Positions 56,173 to 64,000 of a DNA stretch of 64,000 bases are shown one piece after another; the first letter of the stretch is position 1, and the number at the start of each line of letters is the position of its first letter. Source of the stretch: Isoetes taiwanensis (lineage: Eukaryota; Streptophyta; Lycopodiopsida; Isoetales; Isoetaceae). The stretch is taken from the NCBI GenBank assembly GCA_021234155.1, contig JAJEKV010000910.1, positions 1 through 64,000 on the forward strand, read 5' to 3'. The position numbers were made by a program, and so were the translations under genes. The notes below the pieces were generated by a model. It saw only the letters and a list, made by a program, of their open reading frames with translations. It was not told the origin of the DNA and searched no databases.

Positions 56173-58500
56173 TGTCACGGATTTGCAAGAAAAGAACAAG
56201 AAAAAAAAAAAGCAGTAATCAAAGAGAACAATGAGAGGAAAATGATAAGCTTCCTTGATATCAATGATGAACATACATGAGCTCAGAATCGAGAGAGGAC
56301 CTAAGAGAGACAAGACTCAAAACTCATCTAAAACTCATTGCTAGCTCTAGTCATATATATAGTACAATGGCCTTTGGCCCAATATAGACACTCGGATTTG
56401 ATCGGTGCCGACTCACGGAAGGAGGCCTGATTTGCAGAATGTTGGCGTGCCTCTTGAAGTGCCTAGAATCACCGACCCGACGCGGGGCGGTGTCATTACC
56501 TGTTCAGCGGGCGCCTCTTGATAGGCCGCCGCTGGTCTTCCTCAGGGGGCCTTGGATGGCTGACCGTGGTTGACTGCGGATCCTTGAGCTTTGACTTGGT
56601 CCGTCAAATATGCATGAATAGTCCTGCACCGGGGAGGCACGGGACTAAACTCCCCACCAAGCGACACTCGGGTGAAGAAAAGGAGGAAGTGTCTCGAGGG
56701 CGAAGCCTCGGTCTGAAAAGTGATCCTCACCGGAGTGAGGCGGGCACCATTATGGTAATGGCCAAGAGATCCTCGGCATTTTGAAGAGCAGGAGGGAGTG
56801 TTGAGCCCAAGGATGTCCGGCGTCAATGAGAAAATGAGAGCGCACCATGTCTTCAGGCGCAACATGGAGAAAGAAACAAACCGGCACTCCATGAGGAGGC
56901 ATCGCTCGAGACAAAAGCAGCCGCATTCGGATTGCGATGGTAAAAGATGGGGGAATGCCCGATTTGAGAGCTGACCAGGAGGCTCTTGAGAGCAAAGACG
57001 TAAACCCGCACCGACGATGGACCCGAAGGGTGGGGAGGTGGCATGCCGCAAGAAAGGTGTCGAGCCGCCAAAATGGCATCCCAGGGTCGTTGCCAACCAC
57101 GCCGCATTGGCAATATAGATCCGTGTTTGATGTAGTGTCTAAAGGTGGCATTATCCTCCCAAAGCCGGATCGTCACGGCGAGCGGGGATCCCAGGAGATC
57201 CGTCGAGATCTGAGCGGGAGTGGATCCCGTGGCCATCCATGACCTTGGTCCGAAGGAAGACGCATGTCCGGTAAAGAAACTGGGCGTGGAGGGGCACCCT
57301 AGAAGCATACGGAGAGGGAGCCGAACTGTGGGGCGTGGTGAACTGCTCAATTGCCCGACAAGGGGCGGGGATCTAGAGCCTTGCACCAACGATCCCACTC
57401 GAAGGCGGGAGCCGAGAGTAAGCGGGGAGGGCTATCCCAACCTGTGGGGAATTTTGCTATCTTAAGAGCACGCAGTTGATTGTAACGCCAGTCTTTGCAT
57501 GTAAACTTGTGCAAAGGGAAGATCCTCGGGATGTCCCGGATACTTCTTATTTTGTTCTGGCCTTTGCTGAAGAGAGGCAAATGATGAGCAAGCTCAAGCA
57601 TGTACTCTTGATGAAGAGCATGTGTCGATCATATGACGAACCGGATAGGGGTTGTTATCCAAAAGCAACCATTGAAGTGTAGGGTCACCACGAAAGTTCC
57701 GATGTGGCCCATCTCGAAATTTGTCCTGATGTATCCGGCGAGATAGAAATCATGAAAAATGTATGCCATTGGTGAACAACTCAACTGAAGGTGATCATAT
57801 CAGGATCGTCCACGGTGAATGAGATCAAAGACTAAAGGGCACAAAATAAACCTTTGTCTTCTTGAGAGAGAGGTCGGGCAGATCCGAAGAAAATCTGCGT
57901 CGGCGCAGGGAACATCAATGGGACCATCAGTAGTATGCCGCCGGAAAGAAAGAGGTGGCGGCGGGCAACCATACAATCCAGATAACCTGAAAGAATAGGG
58001 TAGTCAGCAGGCGGGTTGAGAGCAATGGTAATATAGCCTTCAAGTTTTGTCCGAGCCTCATCGTACGGTGACCCAATAGCTTGCTCTAGCCGTTGTTCGA
58101 GGTCACGGATCGTGGTCCTTTTCTAACAGAAGCGTGTGCAGAACGGTCACGGACCCGTTTCGAGAAGTGTTAACTGTGAGGAGGATTGCCGGGAGCATTG
58201 AGTCGAAGCACGGGCAATCTGGCGTCATCAAGAAGTTTCTGTTTCCGAACCTCCGTAAAGCTGATCTTGGAGGGATGTTAACGAGAAGTCTGCGTGGAGA
58301 GCTGAGCAGATCAAAGAGGCAATTTGAGCCACGTTCGTAAGGTGTTGAACTTGAGTGTTGTAATTGTCACAAAGCTCGGGAGTACAAAGCGTCGAGCTTA
58401 GCAATATCTTTCTCCTTGTCACTAAGGAGGGTGGCTTTGGACTGATTTTGCTCCAATAAGTCCCTGAATTCCGGATTGAAGCTGAAACTGTTGATCCGCA
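56173..58500. other. 3' region of the retroelement, no gene recognised
   Basis: GC-richer than the array. It probably contains the 3' LTR at its left. Open frames on both strands (for example 56542-57096 minus and 56937-57242 plus) have no recognisable domain. A minus-strand stretch at about 58350-58470 reads NQSKATLLSDKEKDIAKLD, coil-like. Confidence 0.45.
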
Positions 58501-58532
58501 AGTAGGCTGGTCGATCCTTTGCCTTTTGAGAT

Positions 58533-59234
58533 CTATGCGGCCCGTAAGAGAGCCCGTGCTTTTCTTTGAAGTTGGGCTTCCAAAGTTGAACTTTTGCAAA
58601 GGTGGCACTTGGGTCCGGTGGACCGTGTCGGGCCTCGAGCCTTTGAACCCCATTCATGAGAGCTTCTTGGGATTAGGTGGTAACTTGAGAGAAGCGGCGG
58701 CAGGCATCCTGGCTGATATTGATACAAAAGTCTGGCAGGGTGCAGAGGCGGAGGGGCCTCTTTGTTGCCTTGTTTGAGACGTTTGTGAGACATGATGAGA
58801 AGCGGAGGGCCTTGTTTACAGAGAGGAGGAGGAGGAGTGACATGCGTGGTGTTATGCTGGACATGACCAGAAGGAGAAGGGCGTGAAGTGCCAACTGGCG
58901 GATTTTGAGGAAGGGAATGAAAGGACTGTTGAGTGGAAGCATGAGAATGAGGAGGTGAGGGAGGAAAGTAATGACAGATGAGGGCTTGAAGATGGCCTCC
59001 CACAGAAGTTTCAGAGGTAGAAGTGGCAGCCCAAAGACGGTCAATTTCTTGGAGAAGACGGTAGAACAACAATTGGGGCCAATCAATGTGGTGGTTGGAG
59101 TGCGTAGCAGTGAGCACAATATTATAGAAAGGCTTATTGATATGGGTGTTCTTGATAGAATACCCAAGGAACTTTCGCCACAGAAACTTAACAAAAGTTT
59201 CATGGGGTTTGTCTAAATTTGTCAGGCGATGCAC
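58533..59234 (-). CDS. Unrecognised third ORF of the retroelement
   Basis: 233 residues. It contains NHHIDWPQLLFYRLLQEIDR and later LQALICHYFPP, then a long proline/serine/histidine-rich part and a basic end. It sits downstream of integrase in element orientation, where some plant Ty3/gypsy elements have an envelope-like or other extra ORF. The IDWP stretch recalls plant transposon-associated domains, but I cannot name it. Confidence 0.4.
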   Translation of the reverse strand: MHRLTNLDKPHETFVKFLWRKFLGYSIKNTHINKPFYNIVLTATHSNHHIDWPQLLFYRLLQEIDRLWAATSTSETSVGGHLQALICHYFPPSPPHSHASTQQSFHSLPQNPPVGTSRPSPSGHVQHNTTHVTPPPPLCKQGPPLLIMSHKRLKQGNKEAPPPLHPARLLYQYQPGCLPPLLSSYHLIPRSSHEWGSKARGPTRSTGPKCHLCKSSTLEAQLQRKARALLRAA

Positions 59235-60102
59235 ATTGGCGTGATAAGGAGGTGCACCAAACTTAGTGACATCTAGATCTGTATGGCGGAACCAAGATAA
59301 ACAAGGGGTTTGTAAAGGAATATGGAATACCTCAAATCAGATGTTGAGTCCCCCGAAATGGTGGTGCCATCGACCAATCGTGGTGTAGCCAGCGCGGGCT
59401 GTTGAGCGATGTTAGCCGATGAACCGCCTTAACTGGTCAGGATTTGGAGCCGGAAGTTCCATTTGAGAGAATTTAAAAAGTTTCTCCGTTCGCGACTTCA
59501 CGCGATTGGCCAACAAGGGCTTCACGGAAAGTAAGGCCAAGAAAGAGACGGACTTCGAAAAGAGCGGGTTCCGGGGGAGCAGTAGCTTGAAGTGTAGAAA
59601 ATTTGTGCCGCCATGGCAAAGAGTCTGAAAAGAACGGTGATGCAAAGCGGCGAGCGAGAAGCGAGGAAAGAACGGGCGACGAAGGCGAAGGGGACGAAAA
59701 GGTTTAGGGGCGCGCAAATGGAGGTGAAGAGGCATGATGAGGACAAACGGCAAATTGATGGTGCAGTGTTGAAAGATGCCAAGGAGGCGATTGAGAGGCA
59801 AAATTTGGCTAAGTCCCAAACTACCAAGGAGAAGCAATGAGCGGTGGAGATTAGGCGAGAGTAGGATGTGAGGTGTGGTGGCCAAAGGACACATATTAAT
59901 GTTCGATGGGCGTGAAAAGAAGGAATGGCATTTAATGCTGGCAACTCGAAGTGGGATATCATTAAAAGGAATGTGTCAGAAGGTACCATGGCTAGATATG
60001 CGGCGGGAGAAAAGATTCTCATTTTTAGAAACAGCCTTGCATTGCAAACACGTTGGCGATTTTTGTGATTGGTCCACGTCGACAAGGAGGTCCTCAGTTG
60101 GC

Positions 60103-60110
60103 TATATAAG
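60103..60110 (+). promoter_or_regulatory. TATA box (plus strand)
   Basis: TATATAAG lies 36 bp before the first ATG (60139) and 47 bp before the ATG of the 84-codon ORF, with an ATTGG (inverted CCAAT) at about 60069. The setting is that of a Pol II promoter directed opposite to the retroelement. Confidence 0.5.
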
Positions 60111-60149
60111 ACGAACCGGGAGTGAAGCGAAGGCATCAATGGCGCAAAG

Positions 60150-60404
60150 ATGGCTGCTGGCGGGTTTGAAGCGAACCGCACTATGCCCACTAACCGCCGG
60201 GAGTGGATTACACGCAAGATGAATTATGCGGACCTTCGGCGCTGCCACAATCGTGGCCTGAGAATGGACGGTTGGTGTGCCGGGATGGCTGAACATCCCG
60301 ATCCGAAGACCAACGGGATGGAGGTGGTTCTGCACCTTCGCTGGGACCCTGAGCAGAACCTCTACCACATCCTGCGCATCACCTCTGCTCCGAACCCGGA
60401 GTAG
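60150..60404 (+). CDS. Small ORF antisense to the retroelement, function unknown
   Basis: 84 residues, with the second ATG at residue 12. Contains RREWITRKMNYADLRRC and MEVVLHLRWDPEQNLYHILR. Composition looks like real protein (varied, W/Y/H/C present) and there is no low complexity. A TATA box lies upstream and palindromes lie downstream. An earlier ATG (60139) in another frame would give a short overlapping peptide. Some Tat-lineage Ty3/gypsy elements carry antisense ORFs between pol and the 3' LTR, which fits this place. I recognise no family. Confidence 0.5.
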   Translation: MAAGGFEANRTMPTNRREWITRKMNYADLRRCHNRGLRMDGWCAGMAEHPDPKTNGMEVVLHLRWDPEQNLYHILRITSAPNPE

Positions 60405-60434
60405 AGGGTTTTTCTTCTTAGGACTTAGTAGATA

Positions 60435-60497
60435 GGGCTCTGAGCCCGTTTTTGTATATAGGGCAGTGCCCATAGCGGAAATAGCTGGGCTGCGCCC
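60435..60497 (+). other. Three short palindromes after the antisense ORF
   Basis: GGGCTCtGAGCCC at 60435-60447, GGGCAgTGCCC at 60461-60471 and GGGCtgcGCCC at 60487-60497 follow within 63 bp, then an AT-rich aatataaata at about 60525. They could shape the 3' end of a plus-strand transcript. Confidence 0.55.
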
Positions 60498-60543
60498 ACA
60501 TTTTGTAAAAAAATTTCACCTATAATATAAATATGCCGCTGGT

Positions 60544-61014
60544 TTAGTCACTATCTGTTGTGTTTGTGTCTGGAACAGCATCTGTTTGTTGATTTTCACT
60601 TTCTGTGGTATGAAATGTTTTGAGGCGAAAGCCATTAACCAGTGTAGGTAATGGAGTTCCATCTAATTCGGCCAGCTGGAAAACGCTGGGTTTAACCACT
60701 TGAGCAATTCGATAAGGGCCAAGCCATCGAAACTTTAGTTTACCCGGAAAATTTTTGTACCGAGAGTCATAAAGAAGAACCAAATCGCTTTTCTTGAATG
60801 TTTTTTTCTTCAAACATTTGTCATGTAAAGATTTTTGTAACCGTTGTCCATGAAGAACACGAATATAAGCATCCCTTCGAAGTTCATCCAACTGTTCCAA
60901 TTGATAAACCCTTTCTTTGAGTGCAGCAGGCGGATTATGGGCAGTAGCTAGTTGAAAACGGAGAGTTGGGAGAATGTACTCAAAAGGCATGAGAGCTTCT
61001 TGACCATAAACCAA
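60544..61014 (-). CDS. Ty3/gypsy integrase C-terminal part
   Basis: 156 residues open on minus. It begins VYGQEALMPFEYILPTLR, the conserved block at the end of the integrase core. FRWLGPYRIAQVVKPSVFQL is the GPY/F-type module, which helps bind DNA. It is the intact tail of the polyprotein. The upstream part is frameshifted, so the ATG is not a true start. Confidence 0.88.
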   Translation of the reverse strand: MVYGQEALMPFEYILPTLRFQLATAHNPPAALKERVYQLEQLDELRRDAYIRVLHGQRLQKSLHDKCLKKKTFKKSDLVLLYDSRYKNFPGKLKFRWLGPYRIAQVVKPSVFQLAELDGTPLPTLVNGFRLKTFHTTESENQQTDAVPDTNTTDSD

Positions 61015-61865
61015 TTTGAAAGGAGTGTGACCAGTAGCTATTTTGAAACAAGTATTGTAGGCCCAAAGAACGATTAGGAAGTTTGTTTTGCCAATCGGTC
61101 AGCGAAGCATCACAAATTTTCTTGAGAATTGTGACCGAGTTTTGTTGGTGCTACGCCAAACCATTCCCTTGAGGATAGTAAGGTGTGCTCTTGTGATGAT
61201 GTATCAGGAGATAATCCGTCAGCTCCTTGATGGTATGATTGATAAAATGGACACCACGATCACTGACCAGCTCCGTGGGGCAGCCGAATCGCGTGATGAT
61301 TTGTTGATAGAGGACCTTAGGCTATCTTTGGCCGCGGTGTTATGCGGAAGTCGCGCAAGCTTCCCGCCCATTTGGTAAGCGTGGTCAGTGAGAACCGAGA
61401 ATGTAAGCGGGGCACGATGGTGTGTCGCGCAGAGGATCGATGGGTCCCACAAAATCCATTCCCCATTTTGCTGAAGGAAGTGGCGCGGGCGGCGTCAAGG
61501 GAAGAGTCCGCGGTCGGTGGGTCCCCCACGCCGGCAAGCATCACCACGTCGCGGCGGGCGTGGCGTCTTTGAAGAGCGTGGGCCAAAAATAACCAGCAAG
61601 AAGGATTTTTGCGTGCCGTGGTGTCACCATGAAAAAATGACCACCACCGAGGCCCTTCATGGGCTTCTCGAACAATATCACGGGACTCATGAGGGAGAAC
61701 TGGTACGAAGAATGGTATCCTTACCCTTTTTGTAAAGATGGCACGCAACCATGGGTGGTCGCGGACCTCGCGGAGAAATTGATGTCGACGGGATTGTCGC
61801 TTGGCTGGAGATAGCGTGGCGTTCTCGGTGGAAGAGCCGTGAGGAGATATGGGCCGAAAAGTCAT
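61015..61865 (-). pseudogene. Ty3/gypsy integrase N-terminal and core, frameshifted
   Basis: On minus, FHGDTTARK (about 61640) and nearby H/C-containing fragments mark the HHCC zinc region. SDRGVHF (about 61245) holds the second catalytic aspartate, and STPYYPQGNG (about 61170) is the block before the catalytic glutamate. A stop and several frame changes separate them. Confidence 0.8.
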
Positions 61866-61987
61866 GGAACCAATGGTGTTGCCGTGACCCGAGAAAGAGT
61901 TGAGGCGTGAAAGGCGCCCGAGACTCCGGTAGAGGGATCATCCGTGTGGATGCGTGAAAGATAATCCGGGACAACATGAGATTTGGC

Positions 61988-62445
61988 TTACCAGAACAAT
62001 TTCAAAAGGTGCAAATTCTTAGAAGTAGGACCCAACGAACAATGCGGCCCAATGCGCGTGGATTTGTTGATCAAATAAAGAAGTGCACAGTGGTCAACAA
62101 AGAATTTGATCTGACCGCCTAAAAAGGTAGTGAATGAAGCGTTAATACCTGAAAAAATGAGACCAAAAGCTTCACGCCGGTGGCGAGAATAGTTCTTCAA
62201 TGAGAATTGAGTTTTCTATTTGGTCGTATCGGTTTGGTTTGTATTGCGCATCATATTCTTGAGAGAGAACAACTCAATAGCAAACGCCGAGACATCGACA
62301 TGAACATGAAAGGGCTTGTCCCATTGAGGAGGAACAAGAAACGGGGCGAGTAAGCAAAAGCTTCCAAGAATGTTGAAAGCGGCTTCGCTGGGAATTCCAA
62401 GCCGGGTGGATTCATCACTTGTGAGTTTATGAATGGGATCTGCAA
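61988..62445 (-). pseudogene. Ty3/gypsy RNase H and connection region
   Basis: On minus, KPFHVHVDVSAFAI near 62300 matches the RNase H start with its first aspartate. KNYSRHRREAFGLIF and IKFFVDHCALLYLINKS (62200-62060) match the middle blocks with the catalytic E and D. Frames differ between the pieces. Confidence 0.82.
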
Positions 62446-63190
62446 TGGTACGCTAGTCCGGGAATGAAGGTGGAGTAATAATTGACCTTACCCGGAAAAG
62501 AGCGTGTCTCCCTTGATATTGGCTGGTGCTTGAGCCTTGAGCACACTGGCCCGATTTTGGCGGGATCTGTGGTGATACCGCCATCGACAACGTGTCCCAA
62601 AAGAACACTGAAGTGACGCAAAAGGTGCATTTCTCGGGATTGAGACTAATCTTGGGACTCATCACATTTCTGAAAGACGAGTTCCAACTTATCCAAATGG
62701 TCACCATTGAACTGTAGGCAGAGAAGTCATCTTGAAAAAATTTGCAAGAAGGGATTTTCCTTCATAAAATCATGAAAAATGGAGAGCATGATACGTTGAA
62801 ACGTGGATGGAGAGTTTGATAATCCAAAAGGAACCACCTTGTAGGCAAAAAAAAGTGCCCCCAGGGGTGGTGAAGGTAGTCTTGAGTTGATCGATTCTTT
62901 GATTGAGATCCGATTGTAGCGGAAAACCATCCATGAAGGAGTACATCTCATGTCCGGCAACCTCTTCCGTAACACGGCCCGTGGAAGGAAGTGGAAAATG
63001 ATCACTCAGTGGGCTCGATTGAGTTTTTGGTAGTCCACGCAAACGTGGATCTTACCATTGTGTTTGAGTGCAATGACGATGGGGCTCACCCATTCGTAAT
63101 GTTTGACCTCATAGATCAAACCGGCAGAAGGAGTTTGTCAATTTCCGCCTTGACGCGATCACGGTAATTGGGGTTGAGCCTCGATTTATC
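62430..63190 (-). pseudogene. Ty3/gypsy reverse transcriptase
   Basis: On minus: WVSPIVIALKHNGKIHVCVDY (about 63090-63030, fingers), ending in a stop soon after; FFAYKVVPFGLSNSPSTFQR (about 62850-62800), then DDFSA (about 62730), the catalytic double aspartate, one base out of frame with the preceding block; LLGHVVDGGITTDPAKI (about 62600), the thumb. All landmark motifs are present, but no single frame joins them. Confidence 0.87.
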
Positions 63191-64000
63191 GTTGCTAGAT
63201 CGGGCGCATCGACTTGGTAGGGAATGGTGAGTTCCCCAAGGTTTTGTTGATCCCCGAAGATCTCTCTGTAGCTCGGGCAAAAATGTGTTTGAACTTTTGA
63301 AGAGCGTGACCCCTGATACGATAGGGTGTTGGAAGATTTCAAAGAAGGGGACAGTGATTGTTGCCCCACGTCTACAATCTCGACCGAGGAGTCTGAATAT
63401 GGGGATAACTGCATTGTCTGAACAATATGAGCAGGAGGTTGAAGCATAACGGGACGCGTGGCACTGCGTGGTGAAAAGAGAGGTTGCCGAGTTTCCTCAA
63501 GCGAGGTTGCTTCATAACAACTTGTACATCTACAGGAGGCGAAGGTTCGGCACCGAAAAGTGATCAACACGCGTTGGACCCGATTGCAGGGGAGCGGGTA
63601 AAGGGTCAAGCAAAGCACCCACGGCGGTCCCGATCAAGAGTCATTTCTCCCCAAGGATCAAGCATATTCGGTGGGATGATGAGGAGGCACTTCGCCCAGT
63701 GGAGCCCCGAACTTGATAGATATTTGCGCCCGGGGGACCTAATCTGTTCGAGAGAGAGGGTTCAAAGATGGTCGACGAAAATGATTTTTTGCCTGTTTCC
63801 AAATCCATAGTGGCATTGAGGTGACCATCTGGATGACTAACCGATCCGTGGCCCAAGAATGGATACTTTTGGCCGGGCGGAGAAAAGGTCGCAACACCAA
63901 CATTTCATAATCAACGGATCTTCTCCGGCCTTCCAAACACCAAATTCCAAGGGAATCCGAGATCACCAATGTTGATGTGAAGAAGAGGCGGACGCCTTTG
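63191..64000 (-). pseudogene. Retroelement region upstream of RT (protease/linker), degenerate
   Basis: Minus frames such as EIFGDQQNLGELTIPYQVD (near 63230) form the stretch that normally joins protease to RT. Further right, frames with GDLGF, VFGR and similar are in the place of the protease, but no DSG/DTG active-site motif could be assigned. Gag and the 5' LTR must lie beyond 64000. Confidence 0.5.

Larger units (their letters stand above)
56173..64000 (-). mobile_element. Ty3/gypsy LTR retrotransposon, decayed, 5' part outside the window
   Basis: Reading minus from right to left: RT (about 63180-62430), RNase H (about 62340-61988), integrase (about 61700-60544), then a long 3' region. 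RT-RH-IN order defines Ty3/gypsy. Frames change often, so it is not active as read. The left limit is put at TGTCACGG (56173). On minus that is an LTR end in CCGTGACA, and a TATA-like tatatata at about 56353 lies upstream of it in that sense. The LTR inner border and the target duplication were not found. Confidence 0.8.

Noticed and set aside
56542-57398. Overlapping minus ORFs of 184, 133 and 181 codons
   Set aside because: They occupy three frames over the same GC-rich DNA without any domain, most likely in the LTR or 3' untranslated part of the retroelement.
59522-60217. Minus-strand ORF of 231 codons
   Set aside because: Composition is unspecific, it overlaps another minus frame (59412-59894) and the antisense promoter and ORF, and no motif is recognisable. 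Left unassigned.

Overview
The window is nuclear DNA from a land plant. The evidence is a plant-type serine tRNA and glycine tRNA, an L1-type LINE with a zinc-knuckle ORF1 and a zf-RVT tail, Helitron ends, and a Ty3/gypsy pol region. I cannot place the species. I see no complete host protein-coding gene. Nearly all of the window is tandem array or mobile DNA.

The backbone is a tandem array with a unit of about 830 bp. Each unit carries two co-oriented minus-strand tRNA genes: tRNA-Ser(AGA), 82 nt, and tRNA-Gly(GCC), 71 nt, about 260 bp apart. The first block runs from base 1 (it continues off the left edge) to 18615 and holds 23 Ser and 22 Gly copies. Further blocks lie at about 38.8-44.7 kb, 46.15-47.5 kb (badly degraded), 51.34-51.53 kb and 54.22-55.56 kb. 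Only a minority of copies read as intact tRNAs. The differences between copies are mostly small indels and substitutions at CG and CNG words, while long stretches free of such words are almost identical in all copies. That pattern suggests base-calling error at methylated cytosines in an unpolished long-read assembly more than ordinary mutation, so many apparent tRNA pseudogenes may be artefacts.

The array is broken by insertions. Helitron-like ends (minus orientation) occur at 18616, 33891/36022, about 37295, about 44685/51336 and 51533/54223. The 51533-54223 element has an empty-site proof: its flanks join into one uninterrupted array unit with no target duplication. Two elements carry unusual cargo: a 1.9 kb polypyrimidine tract (34.0-35.9 kb) and a 2 kb polypurine tract (47.9-49.9 kb), which share words when one is reverse-complemented. 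Other inserted DNA holds exon-like coiled-coil fragments (20.9-22.5 kb and 53.5-53.85 kb, minus strand) with splice-site-like borders, as expected of Helitron gene capture.

A LINE on the plus strand occupies about 23.4-29.6 kb. It has ORF1, then an ORF2 joined through an ATGA overlap, with endonuclease, reverse transcriptase and zf-RVT parts broken by frameshifts, and a 28-base poly(A) tail. At the right end (about 56.2-64 kb) lies a decayed Ty3/gypsy element on the minus strand. Its RT, RNase H and integrase read from right to left and its 5' part is beyond the window. Just past its integrase a short plus-strand ORF (60150-60404) has its own TATA box and a palindrome-rich trailer, and may be an antisense gene of the retroelement.

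The stretches 18.7-20.9, 29.6-33.9, 36.0-38.8, 44.7-46.1, 49.9-51.3 and 56.2-58.5 kb hold no gene that I recognise.
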